Shown: positions 1 to 7,701 of the stretch, piece after piece
Numbering within the stretch: position 1 is the first letter of the stretch
Layout of the letters: the number at the start of each line of letters is the position of its first letter
NCBI RefSeq assembly: GCF_900163865.1
Contig: NZ_FUKU01000061.1
Location: 1-64,000, forward strand
Length of the DNA stretch: 64,000 nucleotides
Direction of reading: 5' to 3'
Source of the DNA: Sphingobacterium sp. JB170
GTDB lineage: Bacteria > Bacteroidota > Bacteroidia > Sphingobacteriales > Sphingobacteriaceae
Translations under genes and position numbers: made by a program
The notes under the pieces: model-generated
What the model saw: the letters and a program-made list of their open reading frames with translations, nothing else
Database searches by the model: none
What the model was told of the DNA's origin: nothing

Positions 1-18
1 AAAACACTCCTTAAGATT

Positions 19-525
19 CTAAATTATCATGTCCACTTTTTGCTGACGATTTACATTCCAAGTATTCCACGGACGTTCATAGCTACGTCGTATGTTTTTT
101 AGCGATGTTTCGGACGCATTCGCAATATCAAATGTATCCAGCTGATTGTTCAAGGGCACGTTTCGGGCGCCTGTAATGAAAAATACACCCACGGCGTAAC
201 CGACACATGCGGTAAATATCAAATAAAATTTAGGTGATCGAGGGTCAAAATACATGAGCGAGGCGATAATGAGAAGAATTAACGTTCCCAAAAAACAGAT
301 GTAGAATACAGGATTTAAAACCGCTCTGTTGATATTTTGCATTGCGGATAGATATGCTTTGTCTTGCAGTTTGTGAAGGCCGCGATTAACTGAAAAAGTA
401 TATGCAAAAAAGAATCCCGACATTAAGGCCGACAAGATTATTGCTGCTGCTAATATTATTTCTTGTATGTGCATGCGTATATTAATTTGATGTGGTGACC
501 GGCTATTTAGCGGTTTCTCGTTCAA
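19..525 (-). CDS. DUF1772 (anthrone-oxygenase-like) integral membrane protein
   Basis: A 168-residue membrane protein with hydrophobic segments at about residues 23-45, 70-92 and 100-120. After the last segment it carries NVPLNN (122-127) and then a Trp/Arg-rich tail with PWNTWNVNR (152-160). That pairing is the hallmark of the DUF1772 family, which is related to fungal anthrone oxygenases. The bacterial members have no firmly established reaction, so no substrate is proposed. Translation could begin at Met1 or at Met18 (position 474), which directly precedes the first membrane segment; no ribosome-binding site decides between them. It lies beside a decayed Nudix gene on the same strand and shows no clear operon partner. 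Confidence 0.75.
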   Translation of the reverse strand: MNEKPLNSRSPHQINIRMHIQEIILAAAIILSALMSGFFFAYTFSVNRGLHKLQDKAYLSAMQNINRAVLNPVFYICFLGTLILLIIASLMYFDPRSPKFYLIFTACVGYAVGVFFITGARNVPLNNQLDTFDIANASETSLKNIRRSYERPWNTWNVNRQQKVDMII

Positions 526-589
526 TTCTAATATTTTGTTCCGATTAAAGATCCGATAATATTGTCTTAAGATTGCATAATCGACATCC

Positions 590-1018
590 TTATTGACAAA
601 TTATGGAAATTAAAGCGCCCGGTAGCCATCCGATCAAATGGTTCGCGGAAATATATTCTTTAACGGTGGGGTTATCCGCGTCCGCCCATCATAATGTAGT
701 AATTAATCGGGTGTCACCCAGCGAACTTGCACATGCACGAGCGGTTGATGCACCCCTGATATTATCGATCATTGGAACGGGTAGAGACATATTTTAAAAT
801 CAGTATACCGATGTTCGACCCGAGTTTATTCTCTACCAAGTTCAATCTGTATGCCCAATTCCTCCCGAATTTCCCTGAAGACAGTCGGTTTTAGATTCGC
901 CCGGTCCTATCTTGCCGCCAGGAAATTACTATTTCAGCGGTCGACTCATCGTAGCGGGCCGCTGGCAGATCAATATTTTAAGGTCGTCTTGTAGTATGGC
1001 GCAAGGGAGGTTAGGCAT
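590..1018 (-). pseudogene. Decayed MutT/Nudix (deoxy)nucleoside triphosphate hydrolase
   Basis: Reading the minus strand from ATG at 1018 gives MPNLPCAILQDDLKILICQR and then PATMSRPLK, the usual N-terminus of a MutT-type Nudix hydrolase. Two in-frame stop codons follow, where the family normally has Trp-Glu. The frame then resumes with FPGGKIGPGESKT. After a shift of frame it reads VFREIREELGIQIELG. Together these rebuild the Nudix box (G-x5-E-x7-REUxEExGU) in broken form. Further fragments, VQVRWVTPD and WADADNPTVKEYI, match the usual C-terminal part of this family. Several stops and frame changes make a functional product very unlikely. The stretch has no other gene; a 64-codon plus-strand frame across it is an antisense shadow. 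Confidence 0.75.
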
Positions 1019-1095
1019 AATCATTTAAAGATAAGCTGAAAAGTACAGAATCTAACAATTAAATGAGCATTTATGGTGCCAGATAAACGAAACAT

Positions 1096-1971
1096 TTATT
1101 GATTGAAAAGGCTTTTTGTTTTATAATATGGCAGATCTATTGTTGTGCTATCGGACAAGGAGCCAGTTAATTTGCCAATTTCCACAGCGTGCTCCGGTAT
1201 CACGATTCTCGAGGTACCGTGGCTGTTAATTTGAAGATCTTTGACACTGGTGACATTAGCTTCATCACCTCGCTTTTCAATTATAAAATTGAGACTCGAA
1301 TTTTTTAGATCAACATGCATGGTGTTGTAACTTGAGGGACCGATGGAAATTGCACTATTATTAACGTTAATGTCGAAGTTCTGAAGATCCTTCAAAAACG
1401 AATTGACCTGGTTCGAACTTCCGATACTAATTCTGGAATCATGAATAGTAAGTTGTAACGATTTTAAGCTGCTATTCTCCCCGAAATTAAATTGATTGTT
1501 GATGTTTGAGGCGTAGATATTCATGTTCTCGAAATTCGTGTCAAATTCCGAAACCTGGAGCTGCTCTAAAGAAAGGGAGTCGATATGGGGAACAAAGACG
1601 TATATCGCGGAATACTGATATCCCTGGACTGAGTCAACAGCTATAGATAACGTTCCGGAGGCATCAACTGATGTCCTGAATAGCGATTCCGTATTCTTGG
1701 CGAATTTAACCTTGGGCTGATCTGATTGGACGATCGATATTTTGGTGTATAAATTGTTTGTGCCTTGAATAATGACCTTATTGAAGAGTTTCACTTCTCT
1801 ACTAACTAAGAATCGATCTTTTGTATTAATATTTCGCTCCTCAAGCTCGAGTGCAGCGGAAAACTGACTTGTATTGACACGACTTATTTTTGCATAATAA
1901 ACCATTCCACCTACTGGAAGAATAAATAGGGCAATTCCCAATATGATTAATAATTTACTGCTCGTTTTCAT
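1096..1971 (-). CDS. Membrane-anchored beta-rich protein of unknown function, last gene of the ABC/GntR operon
   Basis: A 291-residue protein with one N-terminal hydrophobic segment (about residues 7-27). A long polar region rich in Ser, Asn and Ile follows, with alternating hydrophobic patterns and repeated 'NNSAISIG / NSSLNF' style strands. That resembles putative auto-transporter adhesin head domains (DUF2807-like), but I cannot confirm the family. Its start overlaps the end of the upstream GntR gene by 17 bp, so the two are translationally coupled. The order is ABC ATPase, permease, GntR, this protein. It may be an envelope-stress or transporter accessory protein; that is inference from position only. 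Confidence 0.6.
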   Translation of the reverse strand: MKTSSKLLIILGIALFILPVGGMVYYAKISRVNTSQFSAALELEERNINTKDRFLVSREVKLFNKVIIQGTNNLYTKISIVQSDQPKVKFAKNTESLFRTSVDASGTLSIAVDSVQGYQYSAIYVFVPHIDSLSLEQLQVSEFDTNFENMNIYASNINNQFNFGENSSLKSLQLTIHDSRISIGSSNQVNSFLKDLQNFDINVNNSAISIGPSSYNTMHVDLKNSSLNFIIEKRGDEANVTSVKDLQINSHGTSRIVIPEHAVEIGKLTGSLSDSTTIDLPYYKTKSLFNQ

Positions 1972-2350
1972 GCTGATTAGGGTTAAAGTTTTGATCTACA
2001 AATTCTTGATAACGATCTTTCAATTCGTCCAAGCTAATATTCAATAGGTATATATTACGAAGTACCTGCGGTAATTCTTCTTCCAAAAAGATTGCTTTTT
2101 TGTACAATTTCACTGCTTTCATAGCCTCGTGCGAGATAAAAAAGCCTATTCCGCGTTTGTTATAGATGACTTCTTTTTGTTGTAAGAAATCGTAAGCTCG
2201 CATCACTGTGTTTGGATTTACCTCAAGATGTATCGCGAGTTCGCGGACGGATGGTATCTTTTCTTCTAATATCCAGACATTAAGCATTATTTTCTCGCAT
2301 ACATGCTCGACGATCTGTAGGTAGATTGCTTTATTTGAATTAAATTCCAT
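1955..2350 (-). CDS. GntR-family transcriptional regulator, YtrA subfamily
   Basis: A short regulator (131 residues). The N-terminal winged helix-turn-helix covers about residues 4-72, with the family signature KIPSVRELAIHLEVNPNTVM followed by AYDFLQQKEVIYNKRGIGFFI. The C-terminal part (about 73-131) is small and helical with no effector domain, as expected for the YtrA subfamily, which normally sits with ABC transporter genes. It begins 1 bp after the permease gene and overlaps the downstream membrane protein by 17 bp. The likely target is the 34-bp palindrome at the head of this operon (4004-4037), giving autoregulation. Confidence 0.88.
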   Translation of the reverse strand: MEFNSNKAIYLQIVEHVCEKIMLNVWILEEKIPSVRELAIHLEVNPNTVMRAYDFLQQKEVIYNKRGIGFFISHEAMKAVKLYKKAIFLEEELPQVLRNIYLLNISLDELKDRYQEFVDQNFNPNQHENEQ

Positions 2351-2351
2351 G

Positions 2352-3170
2352 CTATACTTCCTTTTCTTTTAGTCGGAGAAATGAGATACCCCATATCAGC
2401 AGTGTCACTAAAATGCCGACAGTACAAAACGATTTTATAATGTTTGATTCCTGATTAAAAAAAGCGCCACTATCGGTAACGATCGATACGGTGTCGCTTG
2501 TATACCATTCCATAATTTTAACCATAAATATAGCATAGAGCGCACCGTAGACCACAATAATAATAGCAGTTTTTATGAATTGAAAGTTGTTAAAATAAAT
2601 CGACCCGAGTAGAAACACGGCACTAGATAAGAATGGTAAAAATAACAACCAGTATATTTCGTCCGCCAGCGGAATCTGAAAGAAGTAGTTCAATCGATTA
2701 AGGTTGAAGCCTTTGTCCGTGTCTGGTGAGATGAACACTGGTGACGCTTCGAAACGGCTACGTACATATGATACAAAACTGAAATCGATAATGTAGAATA
2801 ATAACACATACGAAACTGTGGTCAGTAGCGCCGTATAAAAAAGCGCCGAAATAAATTTCTCGGTTCGCGACGCGGGAATGAGGATTTCGGTTATAGCTTT
2901 CGATTTTTGTCCCAGAACAGAAAAGTAGGAGCTAGAAACAATCGAGAGGAAGGCCATCCCAATAACAGTAAATAGGTACGGTCGGAATGAAAATATTGTG
3001 CTGATATCCTCCAGATTTTGTGATTGGGCGACCTGATAAATTCGAAAGCTGAAAAATGCCACAAATATCCCAGCAATTATACCTAAGGCCATCAGGTAAA
3101 TTTTTCCAAACCCTATCCACTGCCTATTGATTAAACGAACAAGTCGGCTAAAAACAAACGTGTTATTCAT
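2352..3170 (-). CDS. ABC transporter permease subunit
   Basis: A 272-residue hydrophobic protein with about six membrane segments: near residues 22-42, 70-90, 108-130, 170-190, 198-218 and 243-263. It overlaps the start of the upstream ATPase gene's 3' end by 8 bp and is followed after 1 bp by a YtrA-type GntR regulator. The arrangement matches ABC-2-like exporters or lantibiotic/cell-wall-stress transporters of Gram-positive and Bacteroidota ytr-like operons. The substrate is unknown. It is assigned as a permease from hydrophobicity and gene order rather than from a specific motif. Confidence 0.75.
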   Translation of the reverse strand: MNNTFVFSRLVRLINRQWIGFGKIYLMALGIIAGIFVAFFSFRIYQVAQSQNLEDISTIFSFRPYLFTVIGMAFLSIVSSSYFSVLGQKSKAITEILIPASRTEKFISALFYTALLTTVSYVLLFYIIDFSFVSYVRSRFEASPVFISPDTDKGFNLNRLNYFFQIPLADEIYWLLFLPFLSSAVFLLGSIYFNNFQFIKTAIIIVVYGALYAIFMVKIMEWYTSDTVSIVTDSGAFFNQESNIIKSFCTVGILVTLLIWGISFLRLKEKEV

Positions 3171-4005
3171 GATTTATGGGTTTTAATACGTTAGCAAATT
3201 CTAATTTTTGTTGTAACAGCGCGTTAAATAGTAATTCTAGATCGACCTTCGATTGTTCACCAGTTGTATTGGGAAGTATAGCCGAATATCCGCCCATTGT
3301 TTGTTCCGCGTACAAAACCTCTGGTGATAGCACAGATACTTTTTTGAACATAAGCCGATCAGCTAGTTCGAAGATAGAAGCATTCAGTGCTATTTTATAC
3401 TCATCTAGGACAATTACGGCGTCAATGAGATTATCGAGATCTCGTACCTGATGAGTCGAAATAATGACGCAACGTTCCTCATCAATTGTAGAGGCCATGA
3501 TCTTTCTGAACTGGGTCTTTGAAGGGATATCCAGCCCATTGGTAGGTTCGTCCATAATGACCAATTTTGTCTTCGTAGCCAATCCAAATGCGATAATATA
3601 TTTCTTCTTTTGCCCATAGCTCATATCGCTTAATTTTTGTTGGTCCGGGATATCAAATTCCCGGATCAACTCCTCGAAATACGCCCGATCAAAATTAGGG
3701 TAAAAGCCCGCGGTGGTTTTAATATATTTCTCGGATTTCACGGAAGGTAAATGGAACTCCTCGGGAATAAAACAAATATCCTGCAATAACGACACTTCGC
3801 GCTTGCTCGGATCGTGGCCTAACACGGAAATATGTCCACTTTGTGGGTACACCAAACCTGCAATATTTTTTAATAATGTAGATTTTCCCGCGCCATTTTT
3901 CCCGAGGAGTCCATAAATGTGAGCATTATGAAGCTGCATATCCATATTTTTAAATAATGGACGGTTTTTGCCGTAGCTGAAATTTAAGGTTTCAATAGTT
4001 ATCAT
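3163..4005 (-). CDS. ABC transporter ATP-binding protein
   Basis: A 280-residue nucleotide-binding subunit, first gene of the operon. Visible motifs are Walker A GKNGAGKS (35-42), signature LSDMSYGQ (124-131), Walker B LVIMDE (147-152) followed by PTNGLD, and the switch His in ISTHQ (H184). The C-terminal 80 residues after the core domain are typical of drug- or lantibiotic-type exporter ATPases. It should energise the permease encoded next (8-bp overlap). The ATG is at 4003-4005 and lies inside a 34-bp palindrome. The next in-frame Met is residue 21, beyond the first beta strand, so the palindrome really does overlap the start. Confidence 0.92.
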   Translation of the reverse strand: MITIETLNFSYGKNRPLFKNMDMQLHNAHIYGLLGKNGAGKSTLLKNIAGLVYPQSGHISVLGHDPSKREVSLLQDICFIPEEFHLPSVKSEKYIKTTAGFYPNFDRAYFEELIREFDIPDQQKLSDMSYGQKKKYIIAFGLATKTKLVIMDEPTNGLDIPSKTQFRKIMASTIDEERCVIISTHQVRDLDNLIDAVIVLDEYKIALNASIFELADRLMFKKVSVLSPEVLYAEQTMGGYSAILPNTTGEQSKVDLELLFNALLQQKLEFANVLKPINHE

Positions 4006-4037
4006 ATTAGTGTACTATTTAAATAATACACTAATAT
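4004..4037. promoter_or_regulatory. 34-bp palindrome, likely GntR/YtrA operator overlapping the ABC start codon
   Basis: The left half ATATTAGTGTACTATTT (4004-4020) is mirrored by AAATAATACACTAATAT (4021-4037) with a single mismatched pair (4015/4026). It covers two bases of the ATG of the ABC ATPase gene. The operon encodes its own YtrA-type GntR protein, and such regulators bind inverted repeats upstream of their own operons, so autorepression is the natural reading. Because the site touches the start codon, the message may have a very short leader. Confidence 0.75.
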
Positions 4038-4140
4038 AGGTGTTATTTTTAAAATTGCAATTTTTTATTGCTATTATTATTTTAGAAGGCACAGTATAAT
4101 TCATAAATTATCAGTTACTTGCAGGGAGAAAGGGGAACCG

Positions 4141-4254
4141 ATGAAAATGGATTTGAAGAAACAGCCGCTGATTGATTTGGAAATATTGGATAATCCGATA
4201 GGAATTGTAACGAATGTATATCGGGCACTTTCTGGTGTATTTTTACCTATTTAA
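4141..4254 (+). CDS. Possible 37-residue small protein or leader frame upstream of DoxX
   Basis: An ATG at 4141, preceded by the purine-rich stretch GGGAGAAAGGGGAACCG, opens a 37-codon frame ending 12 bp before the DoxX start. The product begins MKMDLKKQPLIDLEILDNP and ends in a mildly hydrophobic tail. I do not recognise it. It could be a short leader peptide, a true small protein co-transcribed with DoxX, or the leftover of a longer gene. The good ribosome-binding site and close spacing to DoxX are the only support. Confidence 0.3.
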   Translation: MKMDLKKQPLIDLEILDNPIGIVTNVYRALSGVFLPI

Positions 4255-4266
4255 AAAGGAAAACAA

Positions 4267-4722
4267 ATGAAAAATTTTCATTCAATTGGACAATTGTTCC
4301 TTCGGTTCGCATTAGGGATCGGATTTTTACTACCTGTGCTTGATCGAATAGGTTATTTTGGAGAAGCTGGAGAACCTAACGTCGCATGGGGGGATTGGAC
4401 TGCTTTCGTTGTCTATACCCATCAATTGATGCCCTATATTACTCTAAAAATGGCATCATATTTTGCTTTTATAGCCACCATTCTTGAGCTTGTTTTAGGC
4501 ATATTACTATTGGTTGGCTATAAAATTCGCTATGCGGCACTGGGAAGTTTCGCATTAACGTTAATTTTTGCGTTGAGCATGATGTTTTTTCTTCATTTTC
4601 GAGCACCATTCAACTACTCGGTATTTGTGGCTAGCTTTGCGAGTTTACTGTTAGCTGGGTGCAATAATTTTCCGTGGAGTATTGATAGTCGCATCCATAA
4701 CGGCCCAAAATCAAAAAGTTAA
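4267..4722 (+). CDS. DoxX family membrane protein
   Basis: A 151-residue protein with four hydrophobic segments (about 8-26, 58-82, 88-110 and 117-133). The N-terminus RFALGIGFLLPVLDRIGYFG and the central 'ATILELVLGILLLVGYKIRYAALGS' region are typical of the DoxX/MauE-like family. Members are found with oxidoreductases or stress responses, and one archaeal relative is part of a terminal quinol oxidase; the role of this type is not established. It is read from an ATG after an AAAAAGGAAAAC leader. It converges with the lipoprotein gene on the other strand, and a hairpin lies between them. Confidence 0.8.
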   Translation: MKNFHSIGQLFLRFALGIGFLLPVLDRIGYFGEAGEPNVAWGDWTAFVVYTHQLMPYITLKMASYFAFIATILELVLGILLLVGYKIRYAALGSFALTLIFALSMMFFLHFRAPFNYSVFVASFASLLLAGCNNFPWSIDSRIHNGPKSKS

Positions 4723-4813
4723 TTGAAGTACAATTACATCTGATACCTTCTCGCTCTTCAGTTTCTATGTATGATCTTTGTTTGTGAAATCCAGGTGATC
4801 TAAAAATAACGGA

Positions 4814-4840
4814 CACCTGTAAGACGTTAGTTTACAGGTG
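4814..4840. terminator. Hairpin between convergent genes
   Basis: Perfect 9-bp arms CACCTGTAA (4814-4822) and TTACAGGTG (4832-4840) with a 9-base loop. They lie between the ends of the DoxX gene and the convergent lipoprotein gene. There is no strong U-run, so it may serve both directions as a weak terminator or as a 3' end stabiliser. Confidence 0.5.
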
Positions 4841-4882
4841 CTATGCCTGATTTTGGCTTTTAAAGTGTTTACTTGTGGTCGT

Positions 4883-5419
4883 CTACTGTTGCCGGCCATT
4901 GTAAGTGAATGCAACACTGTCGGTCACAATCAAGCCGCTCATGTTCTGGCCCGTGTAAATAATGGTATATTCTCCAGAATCGATAAAATCATATCCTTTT
5001 AATAGATCGACGCGCGCTGTAACACTGTCTTTAGACTTCACTTCGATATAGCTATCGGCTGGTGGCGGCATCACTCGCTTGGCCATTGCGCCCTTGTAAT
5101 TAACTTCTTCGCCGCTCGCTGATTTTATTTCCAAATATTTGCTTATAAATGGTTCAAATGGGGTATGCCATTTACAAAAACGCTGGGCGGTGTCTGCCCG
5201 GTTGTACACGGTGAAGGTTAATTCGACCGGTTCATCAGCGGTGACAACATCGTTTATGGAAATTTTAGCAAATAGTCCTTTTTCCAATGTGTCCTCGTGA
5301 ACGACTGTATCCGACGAATGTGTTGAACTTGCATTAGTTTGGTTTTTATCATTGCTTATTCCGCAAGATGAAAACGCCAAAATGATAGCGGCTGATGATA
5401 ATATGCACAGATGTTTCAT
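4883..5419 (-). CDS. Lipoprotein resembling the N-terminal domain of M35 (peptidyl-Lys) metallopeptidases
   Basis: A 178-residue exported protein. Signal peptide at residues 1-18 ending FSSC, with Cys19 the likely lipidation site, then a Ser/Thr-rich linker to about 45. The folded part (about 48-175) contains KWHTP (83-87), YKGAMAKR (108-115), ARVDLLKGYD (135-144) and GEYTI (149-153). I recognise this series from the beta-sandwich pro-domain in front of the catalytic domain of deuterolysin/M35 peptidases. No HExxH is present and the protein ends after the sandwich, so no protease activity is expected. It may be a free-standing inhibitor or binding domain. Confidence 0.6.
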   Translation of the reverse strand: MKHLCILSSAAIILAFSSCGISNDKNQTNASSTHSSDTVVHEDTLEKGLFAKISINDVVTADEPVELTFTVYNRADTAQRFCKWHTPFEPFISKYLEIKSASGEEVNYKGAMAKRVMPPPADSYIEVKSKDSVTARVDLLKGYDFIDSGEYTIIYTGQNMSGLIVTDSVAFTYNGRQQ

Positions 5420-5509
5420 GGAATAAAAGTATCGTTTTTATCCGGATTTATAGCTGCTTTTTTGTTTTTAAAATCCCTTGTGCCTAGGTGTGGGTAAACA
5501 AAACTAATG

Positions 5510-7537
5510 TCATTTTCTAATCATTGGAAATTGTGAAATCCGGAGTGTAGTGCACCCATACGGTATGAGCCGCACTTGAACTTCTTTTAGTTTGTTAATA
5601 TCCACTCCATGCATATCTGCCGACGGCATTGGTCCAGCCATTCCGTTATATAGATTCCAAAAGGGAAGTTGTCGTGCGCTTGCGGTAAGCTCTATGGGCG
5701 CATTTTCACGGTTCCAAGGGTTTAGCTTGTCTCGATTTGCGATCTTTTTAACTGAAAATAGGGTGTTCATTTCCTCTTTATTAAAAAGTGGCAACCCATA
5801 ATTCCAGTCCGCCTTCGGCCGTACTTCGATAAAAGAGTTTCCAAATTCAATTTTATCTTGGCCTTCTAGAAACACTTCCTTTTCCTCACCCGGGATATCT
5901 AGCGCATAAACCAACGGGCCTCGCTCGATGGATCTAGAGCTCTCATGATACGTTCGATAATTGAATTCCATCGGGAAAGTGAGCGAAAGCACGTCGCCGT
6001 CCTTCCATTTACGCACAATTTCTATTATCGACCCCGGTTTCGGGCTGCTTTGGAACGCCTTTCCGTTAATAAGGATCACAGCATCTTTAGTCCACGAGGG
6101 AATTCGAATTTGATAGGGAAATTCAATAGATTTTTCCTGGTGCGTAATGGTGAGGTTTATCTTATTTTCGAACGGGTAAAATGTTTCTTGCTCGATATGA
6201 ATAAATTTATCTTCTTTCCCAACTTTTACGTCAACGCTCGATGGCGCAAATATCATCGAAGCGACCCCTTCGTTGGCTGTTGCGTAATATAAGTTTTGAG
6301 TGAATTTAGGCCATCCTTGATGCATATTGGAGGTACAGCAGGGGTAGCCTGTCAGTAATCCAAAAACGAGATCTGTACCGCTATGATTCACGTCGAAATT
6401 GTACATTTGACGAGTGATCTGTACTTGGTTTGCCTGTTGGAAGTATTGGCGGCGCATGAAATCATCGGATATCTGCGTTGGCAAGGCGTTGAAAGCTATT
6501 TTTTCAAGATGCTCCGCAAACCCAACATCGCCGGTGATTTCCAGCATCTTTTCCAGCGAGAACATGAGCTCAACTGCTGAACATAATTCTGAGCCTTGCG
6601 TTGGGTTGCTTCCATGCAGCGCTTCATCACCGCCGTACATTCCCTGGGCCTGACCATTAAATAACTTGATGTCGGAAAGTCCTTGCTTTACTGCCGAAAG
6701 GTATTTCGGGTCGCGGTTTTGCTGATAGTAAATTACCGGTTCTTTTAATCCTTGTGCTAAGTTTACACAATGGATACTGCGGTGGGTGGCAAGCATATTT
6801 CTGTCGATAAACTTTTGTGTAAAATCAAACGCCTGTCCGTGTAATAATTCCGCTAGATCTATTAATTTCGGATTTTTAGTGATATTATAAAGCCAGTATA
6901 CTGCCTGTAGATTGTCCGCTGAACGATATTCTGCCCAAAAGGTCCAATGACCAAGAGGCTTCTCTTCGAGCGTTTTAAGCTGGTAATCGAAATACTTAGT
7001 AAATAAAGTGACGATACGTGGGTCCTCCGTTGCGGAATAATACTGTTGCAATATTTTAAGCATAACCATTTTCGGCCACCAGTCGTGTGCGTTGTCACGC
7101 TGCACACCGGGCTCATATTCATAGTCCTGCGCCGGTCCGAAATATCCTTCTTTGGTTTGACTCTGAATGGCCCATTCTACCCACTTTTGTGCTTTCTGTT
7201 TCAACGTGTCGTCGTCCAATAGATAGGCTAATGGTAATAGCCCGTCGACCCAATACGGCCCTCGTTCCCATTGGTCGCCATCGCCACCCAGCCAGCCGTT
7301 GCGCTCGCCCATAACCAAAGGGTACAATTTGTCCAGCTGGCCTGTTGCACCGTTTCTTTGGCTCACTAGCATTTCCATAAGCCACCCGCTGGGTTTAATC
7401 GAACCCAATGGCAATTCCATGAATGGCTTTTGATGCAACGGCAATTTATTCTGCACGTAGGGTTGTGCATGAAGATTATTGCAGCCTATAATGGTCATGA
7501 TGACTGGTAGAACGAAGTGACGGAAATATTTATGCAT
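5510..7537 (-). CDS. Glycoside hydrolase family 127-type (DUF1680) beta-L-arabinofuranosidase
   Basis: A 675-residue exported enzyme. Signal peptide about 1-24 (Cys19 could be lipidated), an (alpha/alpha)6 barrel over about 30-420, then beta-sandwich domains to the C-terminus. In characterised GH127 (HypBA1) one Glu and three Cys bind Zn, and one of the Cys is the nucleophile. The equivalent residues appear here as E317 and C319 (GSELCSAVE) and C400-C401 (GYPCCTSN). The family releases beta-L-arabinofuranose, but DUF1680 also covers related families with other substrates (for example GH146), so substrate is uncertain. It is transcribed alone or after the phospholipase gene; a strong inverted repeat separates the two. 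Confidence 0.85.
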   Translation of the reverse strand: MHKYFRHFVLPVIMTIIGCNNLHAQPYVQNKLPLHQKPFMELPLGSIKPSGWLMEMLVSQRNGATGQLDKLYPLVMGERNGWLGGDGDQWERGPYWVDGLLPLAYLLDDDTLKQKAQKWVEWAIQSQTKEGYFGPAQDYEYEPGVQRDNAHDWWPKMVMLKILQQYYSATEDPRIVTLFTKYFDYQLKTLEEKPLGHWTFWAEYRSADNLQAVYWLYNITKNPKLIDLAELLHGQAFDFTQKFIDRNMLATHRSIHCVNLAQGLKEPVIYYQQNRDPKYLSAVKQGLSDIKLFNGQAQGMYGGDEALHGSNPTQGSELCSAVELMFSLEKMLEITGDVGFAEHLEKIAFNALPTQISDDFMRRQYFQQANQVQITRQMYNFDVNHSGTDLVFGLLTGYPCCTSNMHQGWPKFTQNLYYATANEGVASMIFAPSSVDVKVGKEDKFIHIEQETFYPFENKINLTITHQEKSIEFPYQIRIPSWTKDAVILINGKAFQSSPKPGSIIEIVRKWKDGDVLSLTFPMEFNYRTYHESSRSIERGPLVYALDIPGEEKEVFLEGQDKIEFGNSFIEVRPKADWNYGLPLFNKEEMNTLFSVKKIANRDKLNPWNRENAPIELTASARQLPFWNLYNGMAGPMPSADMHGVDINKLKEVQVRLIPYGCTTLRISQFPMIRK

Positions 7538-7633
7538 AGGTTTATTTTTTTTTACGTGCCTTGCAGTTTACAATTAGTACAGCTAGGAGCGAAGAACTAA
7601 AATTCGCATATTTATGCTTCGAGTTATACGTGA

Positions 7634-7673
7634 TATACCGGTTACGTTTTGTTTTAAACACATAACCGGTATA
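7634..7673. terminator. Hairpin after the phospholipase C gene
   Basis: Perfect 11-bp arms TATACCGGTTA (7634-7644) and TAACCGGTATA (7663-7673) flank an 18-base loop. They lie 28 bp downstream of the stop of the minus-strand phospholipase gene and upstream of the GH127 gene. The stem is strong but has no U-run on the minus strand. It could end transcription, or it could be a regulatory inverted repeat for the GH127 promoter. Confidence 0.5.
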
Positions 7674-7701
7674 GTACGTTGAATTTGCTATATACGCTTG
7701 T

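Noticed and set aside
603..797. 64-codon plus-strand open frame
   Set aside because: It runs antisense through the decayed MutT gene, has no ribosome site and no recognisable domain.
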